Assembly: GCF_032854445.1 (NCBI RefSeq)
Contig: NW_027018517.1
Coordinates: forward strand, 1 to 19,266
Reading direction: 5' to 3'
DNA: 19,266 nt
DNA from: Liolophura sinensis
Lineage: Eukaryota; Mollusca; Polyplacophora; Chitonida; Chitonidae
Within the stretch, counting starts at the first letter, position 1; the number at the start of each line of letters is the position of its first letter. The notes below the pieces were generated by a model that was not told where the DNA came from, ran no database searches, and saw nothing but the letters and a program-made list of their open reading frames with translations. This document shows, piece by piece, positions 8,946-18,079 of the stretch. The translations under genes were made by a program, and so were the position numbers.

Positions 8946-8971
8946 TGACATAAATGATCATTCAATTGTCA
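8946..8971. repeat. AATGATCATT palindrome inside a TGACA/TGTCA pair (placed on M17)
   Basis: The perfect 10-bp palindrome AATGATCATT lies at 8953-8962. TGACA at 8946-8950 and TGTCA at 8967-8971 are inverted copies flanking it, with centres one base apart. CAATTG at 8963-8968 adds a further small palindrome. Monomers with TTGTCGCT lose the outer right arm. M6, M21 and M22 replace the core with AATATTCATTG, and M32 has AAAGATCATT. Possible protein-binding dyad only. Confidence 0.5.
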
Positions 8972-9024
8972 CTACAGCCAAAAGTATTGGTCGGAAAGCA
9001 TCGCGGTTTGCACCATTCAATTTC

Positions 9025-9210
9025 TCGTCACAAAATACGTCGGATTAGCCTCTTACCAGCAGCACTGGAACAGTTTTTCCACTTTTGCATTTTTGCCTGG
9101 TCTTTTTGTTAATTGAAATCGGCTACACTGTACTCTGTACAATCGCGACTGGTCATTACTATATTCAACTTTTGACTATAAGTTATGTGCCCTTCGGTAG
9201 CCCAGAAAAT
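9025..9210 (+). repeat. Conserved central block of the monomer (placed on M17)
   Basis: From CTCGTCACAAAATACG to GGTAGCCCAGAA (relative about 280-465) the monomers are comparatively uniform, while the flanking blocks switch between alternative states. It contains CAGCAGCACTGG, three T5 tracts and one T4 tract within about 35 bases, the TGTAC/GTACA dyad and GCCCTTCGGTAGCCCAG. The main departures are in M10/M26, M15/M32, M30 and M34. Uniformity can come from function or simply from more frequent gene conversion. Confidence 0.5.
9129..9141. repeat. Inverted repeat TGTAC-TCT-GTACA (placed on M17)
   Basis: Five-base complementary arms around TCT. It lies in the most conserved block of the monomer. 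Changes are the M10/M26 form GTACTCAGTAC, the M15/M32 form AGTACTCCGTAC and the M4 form ACTCCTGTAC, the last probably an error. Confidence 0.5.
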
Positions 9211-9220
9211 CTGAAATCTT

Positions 9221-9233
9221 TGGGCTAAGCCCA
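9221..9233. repeat. Inverted repeat TGGGCT-A-AGCCCA (placed on M17)
   Basis: Six-base complementary arms around one central base. Monomers with TTAGGCCAAGCCC or TTTCGGCTAAGCCC lose the symmetry, so only part of the array carries it. It sits at a variable block next to the GACCTG / GACGTC / GATCTG alternatives. Confidence 0.45.
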
Positions 9234-9293
9234 TTTAACTCACCCAGCAATTGCCTTACTTCTAAGTGCAAGACAATCTCAATGTCTTTATCT

Positions 9294-9842
9294 ACGTGTA
9301 GAAAAACCACACCATTTGTACGTGATAAACACAAGGTACTTGATACAGTCTGCTGTAAAAAGTACAACTGAACACTGACCCACTTCAGTAAGGTGCCAAA
9401 AGATGCAGAATTGAGCCAGGCATCGGCAGCTGTTGAAAAATTGCAAATATCCCTGGTTTCCATGGACTAAGAGCCGTTGCTGTGCATGTGATTATGACAT
9501 AAATGATCATTCAATTGTCACTACAGCCAAAAGTATTGGTCGGAGAGCAACGCGGTTTGCACCATTCAATTTCTCGTCACAAAATACGTCGGATTAGCCT
9601 CTTACCAGCAGCACTGGAACAGTTTTTCCACTTTTGCATTTTTGCCTGGTCTTTTTGTTAATTGAAATCGGCTACACTGTACTCTGTACAATCGCGACTG
9701 GTCATTACTATATTCAACTTTTGACTATAAGTTATGTGCCCTTCGGTAGCCCAGAAGACCTGAAATCTTTAGGCCAAGCCCATTTAACTCACCCAGCAAT
9801 TGTCTTACTTCTAAGTCCAAGACAATCTCAATGTCTTTATCT
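9294..9842 (+). repeat. Satellite monomer M18 (549 bp), partner of M3
   Basis: It shares GTACGTGATAAAC, GATGCAGAATTGAGCC and ATGGACTAAG with M3. It differs at GCTGTGCATGTG where M3 has GCTGGGCACGTG, so the CACGTG hexamer is lost in this copy. Confidence 0.92.
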
Positions 9843-10391
9843 ACGTGTAGAAAAACCACACCATTTGTACATGAAAAACACAAGGTACTTGATACAGTCT
9901 GCTGTAAAAAGTACAACTAAACACTGACCCACATTTATAAGGTGCCAAAAGATGCGGAATTGAGCCAGGCATCGGCAGCTGTTGAAAAATTGCAAATTAC
10001 CCTGGTTTCCATGGAGTAAGAGCCGTTGCTGGGCACGTGAATGTGACATAAATGATCATTCAATTGTCACTACAGCCAAAAGTATTGGTCCCAGAGCAAC
10101 GCGGTTTGCACCATTCGATTTCTCGTCACAAAATACGTCGGATTAGCCTCTTACCAGCAGCACTGGAACAGTTTTTATACTTTTGCATTTTTACCTGGTC
10201 TTTTTGTTAATTGAAATCGGCTTCACTGTACTCTGTACAATCGCGACTGGTCATTACTATATTCAACTTTTGACTATAAGTTATGTGCCCTTCGGTAGCC
10301 CAGAAGACCTGAAATCTTTGGGCCAAGCCCATTTAACTCACCCAGCAATTGTCTTACTTCTAAGTGCAAGACAATCTCAATGTCTTTATCT
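9843..10391 (+). repeat. Satellite monomer M19 (549 bp), partner of M4
   Basis: It shares AAATTACCCTGG, GTGAATGTGAC, TTTTTATACTTTTGC and CGGCTTCACTG with M4. It has a private GGTCCCAGAG instead of GGTCGGAGAG. Confidence 0.92.
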
Positions 10392-10940
10392 ACGTGTAGA
10401 AAAACCACACCATTTGTACGTGAAAAACACAAGGTACTTGATACAGTCTGCTGTAAAAAGTACAACTGACCACAGACCCACATGAATAAGGTGCAAAAAG
10501 ATGCGGAATTGAGCCAGGCATCGGCAGCTGTTGAAAAATTGCAAATTTCCCTGCTTTCCATGGAGTAAGAGCCGTTGCTGGGCACGTGATTATGACATAA
10601 ATGATCATTCAATTGTCGCTACAGCCAAATGTATTGGTCGGAGAGCAACGCGGATTGCACCATTAGATTTCTCGTCACAAAATACGTCGGATTAGCCTCT
10701 TACCAGCAGCACTGGAACAGTTTTTCCACTTTTGCATTTTTGCCTGGTCTTTTTGTTAATTGAAATCGGCTACACTGTACTCTGTACAATCGCGACGGAT
10801 CATTACTATATTTAACTTTTGACTATAAGTTATGTGCCCTTCGGTAGCCCAGAAGACGTCAAATCTTTGGGCTAAGCCCATTTAACTCACCCAGCAATTG
10901 TCTCACTTCTAAGTCCAAGACAATCTCAATGTCTTTATCT
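10392..10940 (+). repeat. Satellite monomer M20 (549 bp), partner of M5
   Basis: It shares GTGCAAAAAGATG, CCCTGCTTTCC, CCAAATGTATT, ATTAGATTT, CGACGGATCATT and TTGTCTCAC with M5. One difference is ATATTTAAC for ATATTCAAC. Confidence 0.92.
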
Positions 10941-11487
10941 ACGTGTAGAAAAATTACACCATTTGTACATAAAAAAAAAGGTACTTGATACAGTCTGCTG
11001 TAAAAAGTACAACTAAACACTGACCCACATTTATAAGGTGCCAAAAGATGCGGAATTGGGCCAGGCATCGGCAGCTGTTAAAAAATTGCAAATATCCCTG
11101 GTTTCCATGGAGTAAGAGCCGTTGCTGGGCACGTGATTATGACATCAATATTCATTGATTTGTCGCTACAGCCAAAAGTATTGGTCGGAGAGCAACGCGG
11201 TTTGCACCATTCGATTTCTCGTCACAAAATACGTCGGATTAGCCTCTTACCAGCAGCACTGGAACAGTTTTTTCACTTTTGCATTTTTGCCTGGTCTTTT
11301 TGTTAATTGAAATCGGCTACACTGTACTCTGTACAATCGCGACTGGTCATTACTATATTCAACTTTTGACTATAAGTTATGTGCCCTTCGGTAGCCCAGA
11401 AGACGTCAAATCTTTGGGCTAAGCCCATTTAACTCACCCAGCAATTGTCTCACTTCTAAGTCCAAGACAATCTCAATGTCTTTATCT
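10941..11487 (+). repeat. Satellite monomer M21 (547 bp), extra copy
   Basis: It is an M6-type monomer (AAAAATTACACC, nine-A run, CAATATTCATTGATTTG) followed by a second M6-type monomer. Its 3' end has TTGTCTCAC and AAGTCCAAG, the end of M20, rather than TTGCCTTAC and AAGTGCAAG as in M6 and M22. This is what an in-register 547-bp tandem duplication spanning the M20/M21 border would leave. Confidence 0.92.
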
Positions 11488-12034
11488 ACGTGTAGAAAAA
11501 TTACACCATTTGTACATAAAAAAAAAGGTACTTGATACAGTCTGCTGTAAAAAGTACAACTAAACACTGACCCACATTTATAAGGTGCCAAAAGATGCGG
11601 AATTGGGCCAGGCATCGGCAGCTGTTAAAAAATTGCAAATATCCCTGGTTTCCATGGAGTAAGAGCCGTTGCTGGGCACGTGATTATGACATCAATATTC
11701 ATTGATTTGTCGCTACAGCCAAAAGTATTGGTCGGAGAGCAACGCGGTTTGCACCATTCGATTTCTCGTCACAAAATACGTCGGATTAGCCTCTTACCAG
11801 CAGCACTGGAACAGTTTTTTCACTTTTGCATTTTTGCCTGGTCTTTTTGTTAATTGAAATCGGCTACACTGTACTCTGTACAATCGCGACTGGTCATTAC
11901 TATATTCAACTTTTGACTATAAGTTATGTGCCCTTCGGTAGCCCAGAAGACGTCAAATCTTTGGGCTAAGCCCATTTAACTCACCCAGCAATTGCCTTAC
12001 TTCTAAGTGCAAGACAATCTCAATGTCTTTATCT
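11488..12034 (+). repeat. Satellite monomer M22 (547 bp), partner of M6
   Basis: It matches M6 across the whole length, including the nine-A run and the TTGCCTTAC / AAGTGCAAG end. It matches M21 except in the last 60 bases or so. Confidence 0.92.
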
Positions 12035-12583
12035 ACGTGTAGAAAAACCACACCATTTGTACGTGATAAACACAAGGTACTTGATACAGTCTGCTGTAAA
12101 AAGTACAACTGAACACTGACTCACTTCAGTAAGGTGCCAAAAGATGCGGAATTGAGCCAGGCATCGGCAGCTGTTGAAAAATTGCAAATTTCCCAACTTT
12201 CCATGGAGTAAGAGCCTTTGCTGGGCACGTGATTATGACATAAATGATCATTCAATTGTCACTACAGCCAAAAGTATTGGTCGGAGAGCAACGCGGTTTG
12301 CACCATTCGATTTCTCGTCACAAAATACGTCGGATTAGCCTCTTACCAGCAGCACTGGAACAGTTTTACCACTTTTGCATTTTTACCTGGTCTTTTTGTT
12401 AATTGAAATCGGCTACACTGTACTCTGTACAATCGCGACTGGTCATTACTATATTCAACTTTTGACTATAAGTTATGTGCCCTTCGGTAGCCCAGAAGAC
12501 CTGAAATTTTTGGGCCAAGCCTATTTAACTCACCCAGCAATTGTCTTACTTCTAAGTCCAAGACAATCTCAATGTCTTTATCT
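12035..12583 (+). repeat. Satellite monomer M23 (549 bp), partner of M7
   Basis: It has the M7 marks CTGACTCACTTCAG, CCCAACTTTCC, GAGCCTTTGC, GTTTTACCAC and AAATTTTTGGGCC. No difference from M7 was seen. Confidence 0.92.
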
Positions 12584-13132
12584 ACGTGTAGAAAAACCAC
12601 ACCATTTGTACGTGAAAAACACAAGGTACTTGATACAGTCTGCTGTAAAAAGTACAACTGACCACAGGCCCACATGAATAAGATGCCAAAAGATGCGGAA
12701 TTGGGCCAGGCATCGGCAGCTGTTAAAAAATTGCAAATATCCCTGGTTTCCATGGAGTAAGAGCCGTTGCTGAGCACGTGATTAAGACATCAATGATCAT
12801 TCAATTGTCACTACAGCCAAAAGTATTGGTCGGAGAGCAACGCGGTTTGCACCATTCGATTTGTCGTCACAAAATACGTCGGATTAGCCTCTTACCAGCA
12901 GCACTGGAACAGTTTTTCCACTTTTGCATTTTTGCCTGGTCTTTTTGTTAATTGAAATCGGCTACACTGTACTCTGTACAATCGCGACTGGTCATTACTA
13001 TATTCAACTTTTGACTATAAGTTATGTGCCCTTCGGTAGCCCAGAAGACGTCAAATCTTTGGGCTAAGCCCATTTAACTCACCCAGCAATTGTCTTACTT
13101 CTAAGTGCAAGACAATCCCAATGTCTTTATCT
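12584..13132 (+). repeat. Satellite monomer M24 (549 bp), partner of M8
   Basis: It has the M8 marks ACAGGCCCACATG, AAGATGCC, GCTGAGCACGTGATTAAGAC, CGATTTGTCGTC and CAATCCCAATG. No difference from M8 was seen. Confidence 0.92.
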
Positions 13133-13681
13133 ACGTGTAGAAAAACCACACCATTTGTACGTGAAAAACACAAGGTACTTGATACAGTCTGCTGTAAAAA
13201 GTACAACTTAACACTGACCCACTTCAGTAAGGTGCCAAAAGATGCGGAATTGAGCCAGGCATCGGCAGCTGTTGAAAAATTGCAAATTTCCCTGCTTTCC
13301 ATGGAGTAAGAGCCGTTGCTGGGCACGTGATTATGACATAAATGATCATTCAATTGTCGCTACAGCCAAACGTTTTGGTCGGAGAGCAACGCGGATTGCA
13401 CCATTAGATTTCTCGTCACAAAATACGTCGGATTAGCCTCTTACCAGCAGCACTGGAACAGTTTTTCCACTTTTGCATTTTTGCCTGGTCTTTTTGTTAA
13501 TTGAAATCGGCTACACTGTACTCTGTACAATTGCGACTGGTCATTACTATATTCAACTTTTGACTATAAGTTATGTGCCCTTCGGTAGCCCAGAAGACCT
13601 GAAATCTTTGGGCTAAGCCCATTTAACTCACCCAGCAATTGTCTTACTTCTAAGTCCAAGACAATCTCAATGTCTTTATCT
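13133..13681 (+). repeat. Satellite monomer M25 (549 bp), partner of M9
   Basis: It has the M9 marks CTTAACACTG, CCAAACGTTTTGG, ATTAGATTT and TACAATTGCGAC. No difference from M9 was seen. Confidence 0.92.
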
Positions 13682-14230
13682 ACGTGTAGAAAAACCACAC
13701 CATTTGTACATAAAAAACACAAGTTACTTGATACAGTCTGCTGGAAAATGTAGAACTGAACACTGACCCACATTTATAAGGTGTCAAAAGATGCGGAATT
13801 GAGCCAGGCATCGGCAGCTGTTGAAAAATTGCAAATTTCTCTGGTTTCCATGGAGTAAGAGTCGTTGCTGTGCACGTGATTATGACATAAATGATCATTC
13901 AATTGTCGCTACAGCCAAACGTATTGGTCGGAGAGCAACGCGGATTGCACCATTCGATTTCTCGTCACAAAATACGTCAGATTAGCCTCTTATCAGCAGC
14001 ACTGGAACAGTTTTTCCACTTTTGCATTTTTGCCTGGTCTTTTTGTTAATTGAAATCGGCTACACTGTACTCAGTACAATCGCGACTGGTCATTACTATA
14101 TTCAACTTTTGACTATAAGTTATGTGCCCTTCGGTAGCCCAGAAGACGTCAAATCTTTGGGCTAAGCCCATTTAACTCACCCAGCAATTGTCTTACTTCT
14201 CAGTCCAAGACAATCTCAATGTCTTTATCT
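13682..14230 (+). repeat. Satellite monomer M26 (549 bp), partner of M10
   Basis: It has the M10 marks CAAGTTACTTG, GGTGTCAAAAG, GAGTCGTTGC, GTCAGATTAG, GTACTCAGTAC and TTCTCAGTCC. It has CTGGAAAATG and TTTGGGCTAAG where M10 has CTGTAAAATG and TTTCGGCTAAG. Confidence 0.92.
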
Positions 14231-14779
14231 ACGTGTTGAAAAACCAGACCATTTGTACATGAAAAACACAAGGTACTTGATACAGTCTGCTGTAAAAAGT
14301 ACAACTGACCACAGACCCACATTTATAAAGTGCCACAAGATGCGGAATTGGGCCAGGTATCGGCAGCTGTTGAAAAATTGCCAATTTCCCTGGTTTCCAT
14401 GGAGTAAGAGCCGTTGCTGGGCACGTGATTATGACATAAATGATCATTGAATTGTCACTACAGCCAAAAGTATTGGTCGGAGAGCAACGCGGTTTGCACC
14501 ATTCGATTTCTCGTCACAAAATACGTCGGATTAGCCTCTTACCAGCAGCACTGGAACAGTTTTTCCACTTTTGCATTTTTGCCTGGTCTTTTTGTTAATT
14601 GAAATCGGCTACACTGTACTCTGTACAATCGCGAGTGGTCATTACTATATTCAACTTTTGACTATAAGTTATGTGCCCTTCGGTAGCCCAGAAGATCTGA
14701 AATCTTTGGGCTAAGCCCATTTAACTCACCCAGCAATTGCCTTACTTCTAAGTGCAAGACAATCTCAATGTCTTTATCT
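14231..14779 (+). repeat. Satellite monomer M27 (549 bp), partner of M11
   Basis: It has the M11 marks AAAACCAGACC, GTGCCACAAG, GATCATTGAATTG, CGCGAGTGGTC and GAAGATCTG. Its start is ACGTGTTGAAAA, a private A-to-T change in the phase motif. Confidence 0.92.
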
Positions 14780-15328
14780 ACGTGTAGAAAAACCACACCA
14801 TTTGTACGTGATAAACACAAGGTACTTGATACAATCTGCTGTAAAAAGTACAACTGAACACTGACCCACTTCAGTAAGGTGCCAAAAGATGCAGAATTGA
14901 GCCAGGCATCGGCAGCTGTTGAAAAATTGCAAATATCCTTGGTTTCCATGGAGTAAGAGCCGTTGCTGGGCACGTGATTATGACATAAATGATCATTGAA
15001 TTGTCACTACAGCCAAAAGTATTGGTCGGAGAGCAACGCGGTTTGCACCATTCAATTTCTCGTCACAAAATACGTCGGATTAGCCTCTTACCAGCAGCAC
15101 TGGAACAGTTTTTCCACTTTTGCATTTATACCTGGTCTTTTTGTTAATTGAAATCGGCTACACTGTACTCTGTACAATCGCGAGTGGTCATTACTATATT
15201 TAACTTTTGACTATAAGTTATGTGCCCTTCGGTAGCCCAGAAGACCTGAAATCTTTGGGCTAAGCCCATTTACCTCACCCAGCAATTGTCTTACTTCTAA
15301 GTGCAAGACAATCTCAATGTCTTTATCT
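14780..15328 (+). repeat. Satellite monomer M28 (549 bp), partner of M12 up to about 15256
   Basis: It shares GATACAATCTG, ATATCCTTGG, CGCGAGTGG and ATATTTAAC with M12. It then leaves the shared track with TTTGGGCTAAG, TTTACCTCACC and AAGTGCAAG. Private marks are GATCATTGAATTG and TTTATACCTGG. Confidence 0.9.
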
Positions 15329-15877
15329 ACGTGTAGAAAAACCACACCATTTGTACGTGAAAAACACAAGGTACTTGATACAGTCTGCTGTAAAAAGTAC
15401 AACTGACCACAGACCCACATGAATAAGGTGCCAAAAGATGCGCAATTGAGCCAGGTATCGGCAGCTGTTGAAAAATTGCAAATTTCCCTGGTTTCCATGG
15501 AGTAAGAGCCGTTGCTGGGCACGTGATTATGACATAAATGATCATTGAATTGTCGCTAGAGCCAAAAGTATTGGTCGGAGAGCAACGCGGTTTGCACCAT
15601 TCGATTTCTCGTCACAAAATACGTCGGATTAGCCTCTTACCAGCAGCACTGGAACAGTTTTTCCACTTTTGCATTTTTGCCTGGTCTTTTTGTTAATTGA
15701 AATCGGCTACACTGTACTCTGTACAATCGCGACTGGTCATTACTATATTCAACTTTTGACTATAAGTTATGTGCCCTTCGGTAGCCCAGAAGATCTGAAA
15801 TCTTTGGGCTAAGCCCATTTAACTCACCCAGCAATTGCCTTACTTCTAAGTGGAAGACAATCTCAATGTCTTTATCT
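15329..15877 (+). repeat. Satellite monomer M29 (549 bp)
   Basis: Signature: GACCACAGACCCACATGAATAAGG, GATGCGCAATTGAGCC, GATCATTGAATTG, CGCTAGAGCC, GAAGATCTG and AAGTGGAAG. It is the first monomer of the copy-B-specific tail, with no positional counterpart in copy A. Confidence 0.9.
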
Positions 15878-16426
15878 ACGTGTAGAAAAACCACACCATT
15901 TGTACGTGATAAACACAAGGTACTTGATACAATCTGCTGTAAAAAGTACAACTGAACACTGACCCACTTCAGTAAGGTGCCAAAAGATGCAGTATTGAGC
16001 CAGACATCGGCAGCTGTTGAAAAATTGCAAATATCCCTGGTTTCCATGGAGTAAGAGCCGTTGCTGGGCACGTGATTATGACATAAATGATCATTCAATT
16101 GTCACTACAGCCAAAAGTATTGGTCGGAGAACAACGCGGTTTGCACCATTCAATTTCTCGTCACAAAATACGTCGGATTAGTCTTTTACCAGCAGCACTG
16201 GAACAGTTTTTCCACTTTTGCATTTTTGCCTGGTCTTTTTGATAATTGAAATCGGCTACACTGTACTCTGTACAATCGCGACTGGTCATTACTATATTCA
16301 ACTTTTGACTATAAGTTATGTGCCCTTCGGTAGCCCAGAAGACGTCAAATCTTTGGGCTAAGCCCATTTAACTCACCCAGCAATTGCCTTACTTCTAAGA
16401 GCAAGACAATCTCAATGTCTTTATCT
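15878..16426 (+). repeat. Satellite monomer M30 (549 bp)
   Basis: Signature: GTACGTGATAAAC, GATACAATCTG, TTCAGTAAGG, GCAGTATTGAGCCAGACAT, GGAGAACAACGC, TTAGTCTTTTACC, TTTTTGATAATTG and AAGAGCAAG. It belongs to the M12/M28/M32 class but has many private substitutions. Confidence 0.9.
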
Positions 16427-16975
16427 ACGTGTAGAAAAACCACACCATTTGTACGTGAAAAACACAAGGTACTTGATACAGTCTGCTGTAAAAAGTACAA
16501 CTGAACACTGACCCACATTTATAAGGTGCCAAAAGATGCGGAATTGGGCCAGGCATCGGCAGCTGTTAAAAAATTGCAAATATCCCTGGTTTCCATGGAG
16601 TAAGAGCCGTTGCTGGGCACGTGATTATGACATCAATGATCATTCGATTGTCGCTACAGCCAAAAGTATTGGTCGGAGAGCAACGCGGTTTGCACCATTC
16701 GATTTCTCGTCACAAAATTCGTCGGATTAGCCTCTTACCAGCAGCACTGGAACAGTTTTTCCACTTTTGCATTTTTGCCTGGTCTTTTTGTTAATTGAAA
16801 TCGGCTACACTGTACTCTGTACAATCGCGAGTGGTAATTACTATATTCAACTTTTGACTATAAGTTATGTGCCCTTCGGTAGCCCAGAAGATCTGAAATT
16901 TTAGGGCTAAGCCCATTTAACTCACCCAGCAATTGCCTTACTTCTAAGTGCAAGACAATCTCAATGTCTTTATCT
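16427..16975 (+). repeat. Satellite monomer M31 (549 bp)
   Basis: Signature: GTACGTGAAAAAC, TGAACACTG with TTTATAAGG, GTTAAAAAATTGC, CATTCGATTGTCGC, AAAATTCGTCGG, GAGTGGTAATTAC, GAAGATCTG and AAATTTTAGGGC. Its 5' body resembles M6/M8/M13 and its 3' end resembles M11/M27, so it is mosaic. Confidence 0.9.
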
Positions 16976-17524
16976 ACGTGTAGAAAAACCACACCATTTG
17001 TACGTGATAAACACAAGGTACTTGATACAATCTGCTGTAAAAAGTACAACTGAACACTGACCCACTTCAGTAAGGTGCCAAAAGATGCAGAATTGAGCCA
17101 GGCATCGGCAGCTGTTGAAAAATTGCAAATATCCCTGGTTTCCATGGAGTAAGAGCCGTTGCTGGGCACGTGATTATGACATAAAAGATCATTCAATTGT
17201 CACTACAGCCAAAAGTATTGGTCGGAGAGCAACGCGGTTTGCACCATTCAATTTCTCGTCACAAAATACGTCGGATTAGCCTCTTACCAGCAGCACTGGA
17301 ACAGTTTTTCCACTTTTGCATTTTTGCCTGGTCTTTTTGTTAATTGAAATCGGCTACACAGTACTCCGTACAATCGCGACTGGTCATTACTATATTCAAC
17401 TTTTGACTATAAGTTATGTGCTTTTCGGTAGCCCAGAAGACCTGAAACCTTTAGGCCAAGCCCATTTAACTCACCCAGCAATTGTCTTACTTCTAAGTGC
17501 AAGACAATCTCAATGTCTTTATCT
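16976..17524 (+). repeat. Satellite monomer M32 (549 bp)
   Basis: The 5' half is of the M12 class (GTACGTGATAAAC, GATACAATCTG, TTCAGTAAGG, GATGCAGAATTG). The central palindrome is altered to AAAGATCATT. The 3' half has CACAGTACTCCGTAC, GTGCTTTTCGG and GAAACCTTTAGGCC, shared only with M15. Confidence 0.9.
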
Positions 17525-18079
17525 ACGTGTAGAAAAACCACTCCATTTGTACATAAAAAAAAAACACAAGGTACTTGATACAGTCTGCTGTAAAAAGTAC
17601 AACTTAACACTGACCCACTTCAGTAAGGTGCCAAAAGATGCGGAATTGAGCCAGGCATCGGCAGCTGTTGAAAAATGGCAAAATTTCCCTGGTTTCCATG
17701 GAGTAAGAGCCGTTGCTGGGCACGTGATTATGACATCAATGATCATTCAGTTGTCGCTACAGCCAAAAGTATTGGTCGGAGAGCAACGCGGATTGCACCA
17801 TTCAATTTCTCGTCACAAAATACGTCGGATTAGCCTCTTACCAGCAGCACTGGAACAGTTTTTTCCACTTTTGCATTTTTGCCTGGTCTTTTTGTTAATT
17901 GAAATCGGCTACACTGTACTCTGTACAATCGCGACTGGTCATTACTATGTTCAACTTTTGACTATAAGTTATGTGCCCTTCGGTAGCCCAGAAGACGTCA
18001 AATCTTTGGGCTAAGCCCATTTAACTCACCCAGCAATTGTCTTACTTCTCAGTCCAAGACAATCTCAATGTCTTTATCT
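17525..18079 (+). repeat. Satellite monomer M33 (555 bp)
   Basis: Signature: CCACTCCATTTG, a ten-A run after GTACAT (six in the usual form), CTTAACACTG with TTCAGTAAGG as in M9, AAAAATGGCAAAATTT, CATTCAGTTGTCGC, a six-T run in CAGTTTTTTCC, ACTATGTTCAAC and TTCTCAGTCCAAG as in M10. Net length gain is six bases. The indels remove in-frame stops, which produces a 232-codon chance reading frame at 17316-18014. Confidence 0.9.

Larger units (their letters stand above)
8745..9293 (+). repeat. Satellite monomer M17 (549 bp), partner of M2; reference for the motif positions
   Basis: It has the M2 marks CATGTATAAGG, CCAAATGATGC, CGGAAAGCATCGCGG and CCAGAAAATCTG. It has no indels relative to the 549-bp consensus and keeps all the dyads intact, so the short motif entries below are placed on this copy. 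Confidence 0.93.

Noticed and set aside
8627-8965. Recurring minus-strand open frame of up to 112 codons, seen in many monomers
   Set aside because: It recurs because the 549-bp period preserves frame. It is truncated or shifted in several monomers (the 28-bp deletion in M14/M15, indels in M1-M4), its substitutions are not biased to silent positions by eye, and it resembles no protein family I know.
9199-9214. RNA polymerase III A-box-like TAGCCCAGAAG
   Set aside because: Only a partial match, and no B-box (GGTTCGANNCC) at a suitable distance; ATTCGATTT is not close enough. No tRNA or SINE structure.
8745-9293. CENP-B box
   Set aside because: I looked for the TTCG-four bases-A-two bases-CGGG core on both strands. 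TTCGGTAGCCC and TTCGATTTCTC are the nearest and neither fits.
8745-9293. Hammerhead ribozyme, as found in some satellites
   Set aside because: No CTGATGA core with a paired GAAA segment on either strand.
9634-9927. Recurring plus-strand frame of 97-100 codons with a hydrophobic start, as in several other monomers
   Set aside because: The apparent membrane-like start comes from the T-rich tract. The frame varies among monomers and is not kept open in most of them.
17316-18014. 232-codon plus-strand open frame
   Set aside because: It spans two satellite monomers and exists only because of small insertions in M33. Its translation is repeat-derived and repeats itself at both ends. No start context, domain or homology supports a gene.
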